64,000 nucleotides of DNA from Streptococcus parauberis NCFD 2020 (GTDB taxonomy: Bacteria; Bacillota; Bacilli; Lactobacillales; Streptococcaceae): assembly GCF_000187935.1 (NCBI RefSeq), contig NZ_AEUT02000001.1:62001-126000 (forward strand). Direction: 5' to 3'. Under the pieces are notes generated by a model, which was given only the letters and a program-made list of their open reading frames with translations, did no database searches and had not been told where the DNA came from. Positions 44,019-52,778 of the stretch are shown here, piece by piece (within the stretch, counting starts at the first letter, position 1; the number at the start of each line of letters is the position of its first letter). A program made the position numbers and the translations under genes.

Positions 44019-44231
44019 ATGGCTGAATTTACTTTTGAAATTGAAGAACATTTAATTACTTTATCTGAGAATGATAAAGGCTGGACTAAAGAACTAAATC
44101 GTGTATCATTTAATGGTGCACCAGCAAAATGGGATATTCGAACTTGGAGCCCAGATCATACCAAAATGGGTAAAGGGGTTACCCTGACCAATGAAGAATT
44201 TAATCTTTTGGTCAAAGAATTTACAAAATAA
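44019..44231 (+). CDS. YdbC/PC4-family single-stranded nucleic-acid-binding protein
   Basis: 70 residues, matching the YdbC family, a bacterial version of the transcriptional coactivator PC4: FEIEEHLITLSENDKGWTKE and KWDIRTWSPDHTKMGKGVTL. The lactococcal homologue forms a dimer that binds single-stranded DNA and RNA; biological role unclear. AGGAGG precedes the ATG. It is a single gene with its own terminator. Confidence 0.85.
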   Translation: MAEFTFEIEEHLITLSENDKGWTKELNRVSFNGAPAKWDIRTWSPDHTKMGKGVTLTNEEFNLLVKEFTK

Positions 44232-44263
44232 GATAGGACACCTCCATAAGGTGTCTTATTTTT
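44228..44263 (+). terminator. Terminator of the PC4-like gene
   Basis: GACACCT (44237-44243), loop CCATA, AGGTGTC (44249-44255), then TTATTTTTA. Confidence 0.8.
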
Positions 44264-44354
44264 ATTCACTCTATGCTAATAAGTGATTAAAAATTACACG
44301 AATAATGAGTAAATATGTAATTCAATCTAATTTTTAGAAAATATTTGAAATTGT

Positions 44355-44383
44355 TTGTCAATTCAGAATATTTGTGATATCAT
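44355..44383 (+). promoter_or_regulatory. Promoter of the OppA-like gene
   Basis: TTGTCA (44355-44360), 17-base spacer, TATCAT (44378-44383). Confidence 0.6.
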
Positions 44384-44392
44384 GTAAATCAT

Positions 44393-44409
44393 AACTTAAA
44401 GATTAAGTT
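44393..44409. promoter_or_regulatory. 7-bp inverted repeat in the OppA-like leader
   Basis: AACTTAA (44393-44399), AGA, TTAAGTT (44403-44409), straddling the expected start point near 44390-44395. Possible repressor site; the protein is unknown. Confidence 0.4.
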
Positions 44410-44435
44410 GAGTATTCAATTAGGAGAATAGGGAT

Positions 44436-46085
44436 ATGAAAGCATGGAAAACATTAACAACGGCTGGACTCGTTTTAGTAACGGTCTCAACTTTAGCAGC
44501 GTGTGGTAACTCAAACTCTGCATCAAAATCTGGAGATAAAAATACCATCAATTGGTATACACCTACTGAAATTATTACACTAGATATTTCCAAAAATACT
44601 GACCGCTACTCAGCGATGGCGATTGGGAATTCTGGTAGTAGCTTACTTCGCGTCGGTAAAGATGGTAAACTTGTTCCAGATTTAGCTACTAAAGTCGATA
44701 TCTCAAAAGATGGTAAGACTTATACAGCTACTTTGCGTGACGACTTAAAATGGTCGGACGGTAGCAAAATGACTGCCGATGACTTTGTCTATACATGGCA
44801 ACGTATGGTTGATCCTAAGACTGCGTCAGAATATGCTTATTTAACAACGGATGCTCACTTACAAAATGCTGATAAAATCATCGCAGGTGAGGAAAAAGAT
44901 CTCACTAAATTGGGTGTTAAGGCTGATGGTAATAAAATTATCTTTACTTTGGACACTCCCGCACCACAGTTTGAAAGTCTCTTATCATTCTCAAACTTTA
45001 TGCCACAACAAAAGAAATTTGTTGAAAAAGCAGGCAAAGAATATGGTACAAGTTCTGAAAAACAATTATATTCTGGGCCATATGTTGTCAAAGATTGGAA
45101 TGGGACTAGTGGTAGCTTTAAACTAATAAAAAACAAATATTACTGGGATGCCAAAAATGTTAAAACCAAAACTGTAAAAGTACAAGCTATTAAAAAACCA
45201 GATACTGCGGTTCAAATGTACAAACAAGGTCAATTAGACTTTGCAAATATTTCTGGAACATCAGCAATCTACAATGCTAATAAAAATAATAAAGACAACA
45301 TCAAAATTCCAGAAGCCCGTGCAGATTACTTAGCTTATAATGAAACTGGTTCTGTGAAAGCATTAACTAATCAAAAAATCCGTCAAGCACTTAACCTCGC
45401 TACTGACCGTGAAGGATTAGTTAAAGCTGCTGCAGATACAGGTTCTAAAGCGGCAAGCTCTCTAGCACCGACTGGTTTAGAAAAATTAACCAATGGTAAA
45501 GATTTAGGTGAATACACTGCACAACCTTACACATATGATAAAGAAAAAGCAGCAAAACTTTTTAAAGAAGGATTAGCAGAACTTGGAACTGAAAAATTAA
45601 CCTTGACCATGTTAGCTGATTCAGATAATCCTATGAAGAAGGCTGCTGTGGATTACATCAAAGAATCTTGGGAGAAAAATCTACCTGGATTGACACTTGA
45701 AGAAAAATTTGTAACCTTCAAACAACGTCTTAAAGATACTTCAGAACAAAACTTTGAGATAGCTTTTGTTAGTTGGGGTGGTGATTATCCTGAAGGATCA
45801 ACCTTCTATGGATTATTCACATCAAATTCTGACTACAACTATGGTAAAATTAAGAGCCCTGAGTATGATGCTGCTTATGAGAGTGCATTAACTACGAATG
45901 CTTTGGATAAAGATGCAGCAGCAGATGATTACAAAGCGGCAGAAAAAGCTTTATATGAGGGTGCTCACTATAGCCCGCTATATTATCTTGCCAATGAAGG
46001 TCTTCAAAACCCTAATATTAAAGGATTAGTTCGTAACTCAACTGGACTTGATGTTGACTTCACACATGCTTATAAAACAAAATAA
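44436..46085 (+). CDS. OppA-like peptide-binding lipoprotein, orphan
   Basis: 549 residues, family 5 extracellular solute-binding protein. Type II signal peptide with lipobox LAAC, lipid-anchored Cys23, then a Ser/Asn linker. Family features are DGKTYTATLRDDLKWSDGS, DFVYTWQRMVDP and the closing YSPLYYLANEG. Such proteins bind oligopeptides for OppBCDF-type permeases and, in streptococci, also signalling pheromones. No permease or ATPase gene is nearby, so it must serve a transporter encoded elsewhere. It has its own promoter and a strong terminator. Confidence 0.9.
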   Translation: MKAWKTLTTAGLVLVTVSTLAACGNSNSASKSGDKNTINWYTPTEIITLDISKNTDRYSAMAIGNSGSSLLRVGKDGKLVPDLATKVDISKDGKTYTATLRDDLKWSDGSKMTADDFVYTWQRMVDPKTASEYAYLTTDAHLQNADKIIAGEEKDLTKLGVKADGNKIIFTLDTPAPQFESLLSFSNFMPQQKKFVEKAGKEYGTSSEKQLYSGPYVVKDWNGTSGSFKLIKNKYYWDAKNVKTKTVKVQAIKKPDTAVQMYKQGQLDFANISGTSAIYNANKNNKDNIKIPEARADYLAYNETGSVKALTNQKIRQALNLATDREGLVKAAADTGSKAASSLAPTGLEKLTNGKDLGEYTAQPYTYDKEKAAKLFKEGLAELGTEKLTLTMLADSDNPMKKAAVDYIKESWEKNLPGLTLEEKFVTFKQRLKDTSEQNFEIAFVSWGGDYPEGSTFYGLFTSNSDYNYGKIKSPEYDAAYESALTTNALDKDAAADDYKAAEKALYEGAHYSPLYYLANEGLQNPNIKGLVRNSTGLDVDFTHAYKTK

Positions 46086-46114
46086 AAAAAATAACTCTTC
46101 GGAGTTATTTTTTT
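46086..46114. terminator. Bidirectional terminator with a TTCG loop
   Basis: AAAAAATAACTC (46086-46097), tetraloop TTCG, GAGTTATTTTTTT (46102-46114). It ends both the OppA-like gene and the 46-residue gene on the minus strand, whose stop lies in it. Confidence 0.88.
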
Positions 46115-46245
46115 GTTTTGAGATGATCAGCATAACCAATAATAAGTAAGGCTATTGCTAAGACTGTAAAAATCAGTTTATGGCTGACTAGTCCGTAGAT
46201 TAAAAAAATTGTGCCAGATAAATAACTAATATATTCTTTTTTCAT
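46105..46245 (-). CDS. 46-residue membrane protein of unknown function
   Basis: Too short for usual gene callers. It starts MKKEYISYLSGTIFLIYGLV and ends with a basic tail (DHLKTKK). Two hydrophobic segments (about 6-20 and 24-38) separated by SHK suggest a membrane hairpin. A strong AAAGGAGG site stands six bases before the ATG, and a minus-strand TATAAT lies at 46267-46262, between the stop of the AlkZ-like gene and this start. Signals for transcription, translation and termination are all present; no family is recognised. Confidence 0.7.
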   Translation of the reverse strand: MKKEYISYLSGTIFLIYGLVSHKLIFTVLAIALLIIGYADHLKTKK

Positions 46246-46270
46246 TATTTCCTCCTTTACTATTATAACA

Positions 46271-47305
46271 TTAGTTAAGATAGCTTATAGATTTGAGCTG
46301 TTTTTTCATTTGACGACAATAGGTCTTAAAGACAGATTCAATTTGCTTTTTATCTTTTTTAAGTAACTTACCCTGAACTTCCACAGTAAAACTAATGTCA
46401 CTTTTTTTATTTGAAAAGGTCCAAGTTGCAACTAATTTACCTTTCTTCAATATAATAGCTGAAATTTGTCCGGCTTTTTTCCAAACTTTTGCTTGCATAT
46501 CCTGGTCAATGAGCAAATCTTTATTGGCGTAAGCAATCAACAAAGGATCGAATTTTCCCAGGACGACAATTTCTGGCAGACTGACTTGCTCATGATAGCT
46601 ATCAAAGTAGTAGTTCTTCCCTTGATAGGTGGTTGCTTGTAAATTGCTTAGTGGTATATTAGCTAAATGGCTTTGCTTAATACCAAAAAAATGAGCGGCA
46701 TCAGCTAAAGTCGCTGGTCCATAAAAGATAAAATAGCGGTGCAGTAGCAATTCCATTTGAAAAGGAGCAGGAGTTGTCTGGTTTAATTGGTGCCAGTGGA
46801 CAAAGCGGTCATTTTGGGTGGTCCAGGTATGATAGAGTTGGCCTTGTCGGGAATGAAGAAGAAAAAGGGCACTCCATTGAAAGAGGACTTTGTGATCTGG
46901 TCCAAAAAAATCGAGAACCTCTTGCCGAGTTCTTTTATCAATCAGATAATCTTCAAGAATTTGGCTGACAAGTTCCAGGTTAATGCCAGCTTCTGTCAGT
47001 AATTTTTTTGGCCAAAGTTCTTGTTCTGCTAGGGAAATTACAATGTCTTGCCAAGTTTCCTTTTGATAAAAATGATAGGTTTGCCGTTGTCCCCATGCTA
47101 AGATACTCTTTTTTTCTAATTCTGAAAAGGAATGAAAACTATCAGGGTCAAGGCGAGTTGAAATATTGAATAGGGCATGATTGATATACTGAGCTTGGAT
47201 GCCTAGGGATTTGCTTAAGAGATGATCAATAGATTTAAGTTTTTCCACTAATCCATTATTATATAATCGTTGACTAATTATCTCTTGGCGACTTAATTCA
47301 AGCAT
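46271..47305 (-). CDS. AlkZ-like (HTH_42) DNA glycosylase
   Basis: 344 residues, winged-helix family PF06224, related to Streptomyces AlkZ and E. coli YcaQ. These are base-excision enzymes that remove bulky alkyl adducts or unhook interstrand crosslinks. The catalytic QxQ motif is present as Gln37-Ala-Gln39 in LGIQAQYINHA, at the same positions as AlkZ; YcaQ has QxD. Tandem winged helices follow (about 130-260), and VVLGKFDPLLIAYANKD is a family block in the C-terminal part. It is a single gene with its own start signals. Substrate range is unknown. Confidence 0.82.
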   Translation of the reverse strand: MLELSRQEIISQRLYNNGLVEKLKSIDHLLSKSLGIQAQYINHALFNISTRLDPDSFHSFSELEKKSILAWGQRQTYHFYQKETWQDIVISLAEQELWPKKLLTEAGINLELVSQILEDYLIDKRTRQEVLDFFGPDHKVLFQWSALFLLHSRQGQLYHTWTTQNDRFVHWHQLNQTTPAPFQMELLLHRYFIFYGPATLADAAHFFGIKQSHLANIPLSNLQATTYQGKNYYFDSYHEQVSLPEIVVLGKFDPLLIAYANKDLLIDQDMQAKVWKKAGQISAIILKKGKLVATWTFSNKKSDISFTVEVQGKLLKKDKKQIESVFKTYCRQMKKQLKSISYLN

Positions 47306-47401
47306 TTTTTCTCCTTAACTGTTTTTCCTTTCATTGTACCATAATTGCCTGGGGGCACTTTTATATCATGTTAAAATTAAGTAATTTATTAGAAATTATT
47401 T

Positions 47402-47407
47402 TATAAT
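47402..47407 (+). promoter_or_regulatory. -10 element before the TspO-like gene
   Basis: TATAAT directly followed by an in-frame ATG (47408) that cannot be the true start because it lies in the promoter; the real start is 47429. Confidence 0.55.
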
Positions 47408-47428
47408 ATGAAAAAAGGAGGTTTTACT

Positions 47429-48190
47429 ATGAAAAAAGAAGCAAATAGAATAAAGTCACTTTTTGTTGCTTATATTCTGACACTCGTCTTTAATTTTCTG
47501 TCAGCCATCGGCTTTTTAACAGGGATGAGTCAGAAAGATTTATCTGATAAATATCATAATTTTTTGACCCCTAGTAGCCAAGCTTTTTCTATTTGGTCAG
47601 TGATTTATGGTTTATTATTTCTCTTATTGATCATTTATTATTTCAAATGGAGCTATAAAATCAAGGAAGAAATAGATCTTATTTATCCATTTTTGATGGG
47701 AACATTTATTTTTAATATCTTATGGACAATTTTATTTACCAACGATTTGATAGGTCTTTCTACAATTGCCATTATTATCTATGCTTTACTTTTACTGGTT
47801 ATCAGTCATTATTTAGGAAAACTTGATGATGGTTTATCACTGTCTAAGTTTACCTTTGGGATTTATACTGGTTGGTTAATTATTGCTAGCTTAGTTAATA
47901 TAGCTGCTTTCTTCAAAAAAACGCAATTTGGGGTACAGGCACCAAATGCCTTGGTTTCGGGATTGGTATTAATTGTTATTAGTGCTCTAGCTATCTTCCT
48001 AGTGAGAAAAGATAAAAATCCATTTATCCTATTAGCCATATCTTGGGCAGCCTATTTCATTTACACTGCTAACCATAATAATAGTGCCTCACCCGAACAG
48101 ATGATTATGGCTGTCATTGCTATTGCAGTTAGTGTTATATTAGCTTTGGTCTTCATTTATCAATCTTATCAAATCATCAAAAAACCATAA
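47429..48190 (+). CDS. TspO/MBR-like (tryptophan-rich sensory family) membrane protein
   Basis: 253 residues with about seven or eight membrane helices. The N-terminal block PSSQAFSIWSVIYGLLFLLL (about 44-63) is the hallmark of the large TspO-like family in Firmicutes; ISWAAYFIYTANHNNSASPE near 210 is also typical. Function in these organisms is unknown. The start is ATG 47429 behind AAAGGAGG (47414-47421) at seven bases; the in-frame ATG at 47408 lies upstream of that site. Single gene. Confidence 0.8.
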   Translation: MKKEANRIKSLFVAYILTLVFNFLSAIGFLTGMSQKDLSDKYHNFLTPSSQAFSIWSVIYGLLFLLLIIYYFKWSYKIKEEIDLIYPFLMGTFIFNILWTILFTNDLIGLSTIAIIIYALLLLVISHYLGKLDDGLSLSKFTFGIYTGWLIIASLVNIAAFFKKTQFGVQAPNALVSGLVLIVISALAIFLVRKDKNPFILLAISWAAYFIYTANHNNSASPEQMIMAVIAIAVSVILALVFIYQSYQIIKKP

Positions 48191-48226
48191 AAAAAGCCTT
48201 TACGGAAAACCGTAAAAGCTTTTTTT
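48189..48226. terminator. Bidirectional terminator between the TspO-like gene and hutI
   Basis: AAAAAAAGC-C-TTTACGG (48189-48205), loop AAAA, CCGTAAA-A-GCTTTTTTT (48210-48226), one internal mismatch. Confidence 0.85.
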
Positions 48227-49493
48227 ATTTTGTAATATGACCTTCTTTAACAACAAGTTTACCATTTTTATAAACATGATGGATGAGATTTGTGGCAAAG
48301 AAGTAGAATGGATAATCAATATTATTGGCACTAAAGATCGCAATATCAGCTATTTTGCCTTCGTCAAAACTTCCGATTGTTTCTTGTCTATTTACAGAAT
48401 AAGCAGCATTAATAGTAACTGAATTTAGAACTTCAATTGGCGTGAGTCGCATCATAAAGCAGCCTAATTGCATAACGAATTGTAAATTGGCAGTTGGACA
48501 AGAACCAGGATTACTATCTGTTGATAAAGTGATAGCCATTCCTGCATCAATCATTTTTTTAGCAGGTGCATAAGTATCTTCCATTAAGCTAAAGGTAGTA
48601 GCTGGTAAAAGATTTCCAATGACTTTTGCTTTTGCCATCTTTTCGATTCCTTGATCAGTCGCCATCATTAAGTGTTCTGCTGAAACTGCTTCAAGCTCAG
48701 CAGCAACATCAACACCGCCAATTGATTCAATTTCATCAGCATGGATACGCAATTTAAAGCCAAGTTCTTTTGCTTTGGACAGTAAATAACGAGATTCATC
48801 AGCCGTAAATACACCTTTTTCACAAAAGATATCACAGAATTCAGCTAAGTTTTCATCTTTAACTTTAGGAAGCATCTCATTAATAATATGATCTAAATAA
48901 TCTTTTGAATGCCCTTTGTACTCAGTTGGAATCGCATGGGCTGCCATAAAGGTTGAAACCAAGTCTATTTGATGGTCAGCATTTAATTGTTTAACAACTT
49001 GTAATTGACGTTCTTCAGTTTCCCAGTTTAAACCATAGCCACTTTTTGCTTCGACAGTAGTAGTTCCATGTAATAACATGTAGTCTAATAATTGAGCCGA
49101 TTTTTGATAGAGATTATCAAAGTCAGCTTCACGGGTTGCTTTAACCGTACTTAGGATCCCTCCGCCTTGGGCAAGAATTTCTAAGTAAGAGACGCCATTC
49201 AATTTTTTGGAAAATTCATGTTCACGACTTCCACCATAAACTAAATGAGTATGGCAATCAATTAAACCTGGTGTGGCAATTTTCCCTTCATATGATTTAA
49301 CTTTAGTCGCTGGACCAATTAAATCTGAATCTGGCTGTCCTGAGCCAACAGCTAATATTTTCCCATCTTTGATAGCAATATAGCCATCGTCTAATATTTG
49401 AGCATTTTTCATTTGATCACCATATAATGGATGCCCCATATCTTGAGGGCAAAAGACTTGATCAAAATGAACTAACAGTAAATCAGCAGACAT
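48225..49493 (-). CDS. hutI: Imidazolonepropionase
   Basis: 422 residues, amidohydrolase superfamily. Opens the imidazolone ring of 4-imidazolone-5-propanoate to N-formimino-L-glutamate, third step of histidine breakdown. Metal ligands are in [16 protein letters not shown] (HxH near 81-83), [10 protein letters not shown] (His about 250) and [12 protein letters not shown] (catalytic Asp). It is divergent from hutU, separated by 206 bases, and is the only hut enzyme on the minus strand. AAGGAG precedes the ATG. Confidence 0.96.
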   Translation of the reverse strand: MSADLLLVHFDQVFCPQDMGHPLYGDQMKNAQILDDGYIAIKDGKILAVGSGQPDSDLIGPATKVKSYEGKIATPGLIDCHTHLVYGGSREHEFSKKLNGVSYLEILAQGGGILSTVKATREADFDNLYQKSAQLLDYMLLHGTTTVEAKSGYGLNWETEERQLQVVKQLNADHQIDLVSTFMAAHAIPTEYKGHSKDYLDHIINEMLPKVKDENLAEFCDIFCEKGVFTADESRYLLSKAKELGFKLRIHADEIESIGGVDVAAELEAVSAEHLMMATDQGIEKMAKAKVIGNLLPATTFSLMEDTYAPAKKMIDAGMAITLSTDSNPGSCPTANLQFVMQLGCFMMRLTPIEVLNSVTINAAYSVNRQETIGSFDEGKIADIAIFSANNIDYPFYFFATNLIHHVYKNGKLVVKEGHITK

Positions 49494-49699
49494 ATTTTAT
49501 TCTCCTTTTACTCTATTATTTATCTATCATCTAAATAGTAGTTGGAAACCGTCTAATTTTTGTCAAAAAAATAAAAAAATAAAAAAATTAAGTTATTTGT
49601 TAAAATATCTCAAAAAGTGACATTTCGTCGACGATAGTATTTTACACTACAAGTGAAAATAAAACATCAAAGAGATGAAAAAACTAAGGAGGTTTTTCT
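49494..49699. promoter_or_regulatory. Divergent hutI/hutU control region
   Basis: Contains a perfect 10-bp palindrome TCGTCGACGA at 49625-49634 and three AGTG-type elements around it: AAGTGACA at 49615-49622, the inverted TTACACT at 49642-49648 and AAGTGAAA at 49651-49658. A long A-rich run lies at 49564-49590. No convincing -35/-10 pair is visible for either gene, which fits promoters needing an activator. No cre site is seen here. Confidence 0.5.
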
Positions 49700-51733
49700 A
49701 TGACAACTTATAGTGAAGCTGAAATTGCTGCTGCTATGACTGTAAAACTGGATGATGTATTGCCAGAAAAAACAGTATTTGAAGAAGGTATCCGTCGTGC
49801 TCCTGACAGAGGGTTCCGTTTAACTCAGGAACAAACTGAAACAGCACTGAAAAATGCCTTACGTTATGTCCCTAAAAAATTCCATGAAGAAGTTATTCCA
49901 GAATTTCTTGAAGAATTAAAAACTCGAGGTCGTATCTATGCATACAGATGGCGTCCAAATGAAAGAATCCATGGCAAACCAATTGATGAGTATAAAGGAA
50001 ATTGCACAGCTGCCAAAGCGATGCAAGTAATGATTGATAATAACCTTTCTTTTGAAATTGCATTATACCCATATGAATTAGTAACTTATGGTGAAACTGG
50101 TTCAGTTTGTGCCAACTGGTTACAATACAATTTGATAAAAAAATATCTTGAAGTAATGACTGATCAACAAACACTTGTTGTCGAATCAGGTCACCCATTA
50201 GGATTATTCAAATCTAAACCAGAAGCTCCTCGTGTTATTATTACTAATGGTTTACTTGTTGGTGAATATGATAATATGAAAGATTGGGAAATTGCAGAAG
50301 AAATGGGTGTTACCAATTACGGTCAAATGACAGCAGGTGGATGGATGTACATTGGCCCTCAAGGGATTGTCCATGGCACATTTAATACATTACTAAATGC
50401 TGGTCGCCTAAAATTAGGGGTTCCAGATGATGGTGATTTGACTGGTAAATTGTTTATTTCTTCAGGTCTAGGTGGTATGAGTGGTGCACAAGGTAAAGCT
50501 GCTGAAATTGCTAAAGCAGTCGCAATTATTGCGGAAGTAGACGCTTCACGTATCGAAACTCGTCATTCACAGGGTTGGGTCAGCCAAATCGCAGAAAGTC
50601 CTGAGGAAGCTATGCAATTGGCCCAAAAAGCCCAAGAAGCAAAAGAAACAACTTCAATTGCTTTTCACGGTAACATTGTTGACTTGCTAGAATATATCAA
50701 TAAAGAGCATATCCACGTTGACTTGTTATCAGATCAAACTTCTTGTCATAATGTCTATGATGGTGGTTACTGCCCTGCAGGTATTACATTTGATGAAAGG
50801 ACGAAACTTTTAGCTGAAGATAAAGATAAATTCATTGAAAAGGTTAATGAAACATTGGGTCGTCATTTCAATGCTATCAAAGAATTAACAAGTAATGGTA
50901 CTTACTTCTTTGACTATGGTAATGCCTTCATGAAATCTGTTTTTGATTCTGGTGTTATGGAGATTTCTAAGAATGGCCGTGATGATAAAGACGGCTTCAT
51001 TTGGCCATCATATGTTGAAGATATCATGGGCCCAATGTTATTTGACTATGGTTATGGTCCATTCCGTTGGTGCTGCTTGAGTGGTAAACATGAAGACTTA
51101 GTTGCCACTGACCATGCTGCTATGGAAGCAATTAATCCTGACCGTCGTTACCAAGACCGTGATAATTACAACTGGATTCGCGATGCTGAAAAGAACCAAT
51201 TAGTTGTTGGAACACAAGCACGTATTCTTTATCAAGATTGTATGGGTCGTGTTAATATTGCTCTCAAATTTAATGAAATGGTACGTGAAGGTAAAATTGG
51301 TCCTGTTATGATTGGTCGTGACCACCATGACGTATCTGGTACTGATTCGCCATTCCGTGAAACATCAAATATTAAAGATGGTTCAAATGTATGTGCTGAC
51401 ATGGCTGTTCAATGTTATGCTGGTAATGCTGCGCGCGGTATGAGTCTAGTTGCTCTCCACAATGGTGGTGGTACTGGTATTGGTAAAGCTATTAATGGTG
51501 GATTTGGGCTTGTCTTGGATGGTAGTGAACGGATTGATGAAATTATTAAATCTGCTATCGCTTGGGACACTATGGGTGGTGTTGCAAGACGTAATTGGGC
51601 AAGAAATGATCATGCTATTGAAACAGCAATTGAATACAATCGTCTTCACGAAGGTACTGACCATATCACAATCCCTTTCTTAACTGACGAAGACTTAATT
51701 AAAGACACAGTCGCAAAATTATTTAAACAATAA
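49700..51733 (+). CDS. hutU: Urocanate hydratase
   Basis: 677 residues, the long form typical of streptococci rather than the ~555-residue form of Bacillus and Pseudomonas. Converts urocanate to imidazolonepropionate with NAD+ as an electrophilic cofactor. NAD-binding glycine-rich motif SGLGGMSGAQGKAAEIA (about 252-268), conserved QTSCHNVYDGGYCPAG (about 347-362) and the active-site Cys region in FRWCCLSGKHED. AAGGAGG precedes the ATG. First gene of the plus-strand hut transcript. Confidence 0.96.
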   Translation: MTTYSEAEIAAAMTVKLDDVLPEKTVFEEGIRRAPDRGFRLTQEQTETALKNALRYVPKKFHEEVIPEFLEELKTRGRIYAYRWRPNERIHGKPIDEYKGNCTAAKAMQVMIDNNLSFEIALYPYELVTYGETGSVCANWLQYNLIKKYLEVMTDQQTLVVESGHPLGLFKSKPEAPRVIITNGLLVGEYDNMKDWEIAEEMGVTNYGQMTAGGWMYIGPQGIVHGTFNTLLNAGRLKLGVPDDGDLTGKLFISSGLGGMSGAQGKAAEIAKAVAIIAEVDASRIETRHSQGWVSQIAESPEEAMQLAQKAQEAKETTSIAFHGNIVDLLEYINKEHIHVDLLSDQTSCHNVYDGGYCPAGITFDERTKLLAEDKDKFIEKVNETLGRHFNAIKELTSNGTYFFDYGNAFMKSVFDSGVMEISKNGRDDKDGFIWPSYVEDIMGPMLFDYGYGPFRWCCLSGKHEDLVATDHAAMEAINPDRRYQDRDNYNWIRDAEKNQLVVGTQARILYQDCMGRVNIALKFNEMVREGKIGPVMIGRDHHDVSGTDSPFRETSNIKDGSNVCADMAVQCYAGNAARGMSLVALHNGGGTGIGKAINGGFGLVLDGSERIDEIIKSAIAWDTMGGVARRNWARNDHAIETAIEYNRLHEGTDHITIPFLTDEDLIKDTVAKLFKQ

Positions 51734-51743
51734 TCTATAGGGG

Positions 51744-51778
51744 AACCTAGTAAAATAGTTGATTAATTGCTAGGTTTT
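51744..51778 (+). terminator. Weak hairpin after hutU
   Basis: AACCTAG (51744-51750) and CTAGGTT (51770-51776) around a 19-base loop, then a short T stretch. Possibly a leaky terminator. Confidence 0.4.
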
Positions 51779-51803
51779 CAAATAGATATTAATTTACCAA
51801 TAA

Positions 51804-51819
51804 ATGTAAACGGTAACAA
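51804..51819. promoter_or_regulatory. cre site between hutU and ftcD
   Basis: ATGTAAACGGTAACAA matches all positions of WTGNAANCGNWNNCWW. It lies 71 bases after the hutU stop and 46 before the ftcD ATG. A TATAAA at 51830-51835 may be the -10 of an internal promoter. CcpA here would repress that promoter or block read-through into the rest of the operon. Confidence 0.8.
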
Positions 51820-51865
51820 AAATCCGTTTTATAAAAAGAAATAACTTTGACTAGAGGAGGAAAAA

Positions 51866-52765
51866 ATGTCAAAAATCGTTGAGTGTATTCCTAACTTTTC
51901 AGAGGGCCGTAACCAGGAAGTCATAGATGGTCTTGTGAAAACTGCAAAAAGTGTGGCTGGGGTTACTTTGTTAGATTATTCTTCAGATGCCAGTCACAAC
52001 CGTAGTGTATTTACCTTGGTTGGTGATGAAGAATCAATACAAGAAGTAGCATTCCAGTTGATTAAATTTGCAAGTGAAAATATTGATATGACAAAACATC
52101 ATGGTGAACATCCACGTATGGGCGCAACAGATGTTTGTCCATTTGTTCCAATTAAAGAAATTACAACTGAAGAATGTGTTGATATTTCGAAAAAAGTTGC
52201 GGAGCGTGTTAATACTGAACTTAACATTCCAATTTTCCTTTATGAAGATTCTGCAAGCCGACCAGAACGTCAAAATTTGGCAAAAGTTCGCAAAGGACAA
52301 TTTGAAGGTATGCCTGAAAAATTGTTAGAAGAAGATTGGAGACCAGATTTTGGTGACCGTAAAATCCACCCAACAGCTGGAGTAACAGCTATTGGAGCTC
52401 GCATGCCATTGGTAGCATTTAACGTTAACCTTGATACAGATAATGTAGACGTTGCAAAAAGTATAGCTAAGATTATTCGTGGATCTTCAGGTGGTTATAA
52501 ATATTGTAAAGGTATTGGTCTTATGCTTGAAGACCGAAACATTGCACAAGTATCTATGAATATGGTTAACTTTGAAAAATGTTCACTCTATCGAACATTC
52601 GAAACTATTAAATTTGAAGCTCGTCGCTACGGTGTTAATATTATTGGATCTGAAATCATTGGGTTGGCACCAGCTAAAGCACTAGTTGATGTTGCGGAAT
52701 ATTATCTTCAAGTCGAAGACTTTGACTACCATAAACAAATATTAGAAAACCATTTATTAGGTTAA
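51866..52765 (+). CDS. ftcD: Glutamate formimidoyltransferase
   Basis: 299 residues. Moves the formimino group of formiminoglutamate to tetrahydrofolate, giving glutamate and 5-formimino-tetrahydrofolate. N-terminal signature CIPNFSEGRN (about 6-15), the active-site His region HHGEHPRMGATDVCPFVP (about 79-96) and GGYKYCKGIGLMLEDRNIAQ. It is the separate transferase domain; the cyclodeaminase is the next gene, whereas the mammalian enzyme fuses both. AGAGGAGG precedes the ATG. Confidence 0.94.
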   Translation: MSKIVECIPNFSEGRNQEVIDGLVKTAKSVAGVTLLDYSSDASHNRSVFTLVGDEESIQEVAFQLIKFASENIDMTKHHGEHPRMGATDVCPFVPIKEITTEECVDISKKVAERVNTELNIPIFLYEDSASRPERQNLAKVRKGQFEGMPEKLLEEDWRPDFGDRKIHPTAGVTAIGARMPLVAFNVNLDTDNVDVAKSIAKIIRGSSGGYKYCKGIGLMLEDRNIAQVSMNMVNFEKCSLYRTFETIKFEARRYGVNIIGSEIIGLAPAKALVDVAEYYLQVEDFDYHKQILENHLLG

Positions 52766-52778
52766 TGAGGTAAGAATC

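Noticed and set aside
49536..49552. TTGGAAACCGTC as a possible cre before hutU
   Set aside because: The CG is displaced by one base from the consensus, so it does not fit CcpA spacing.
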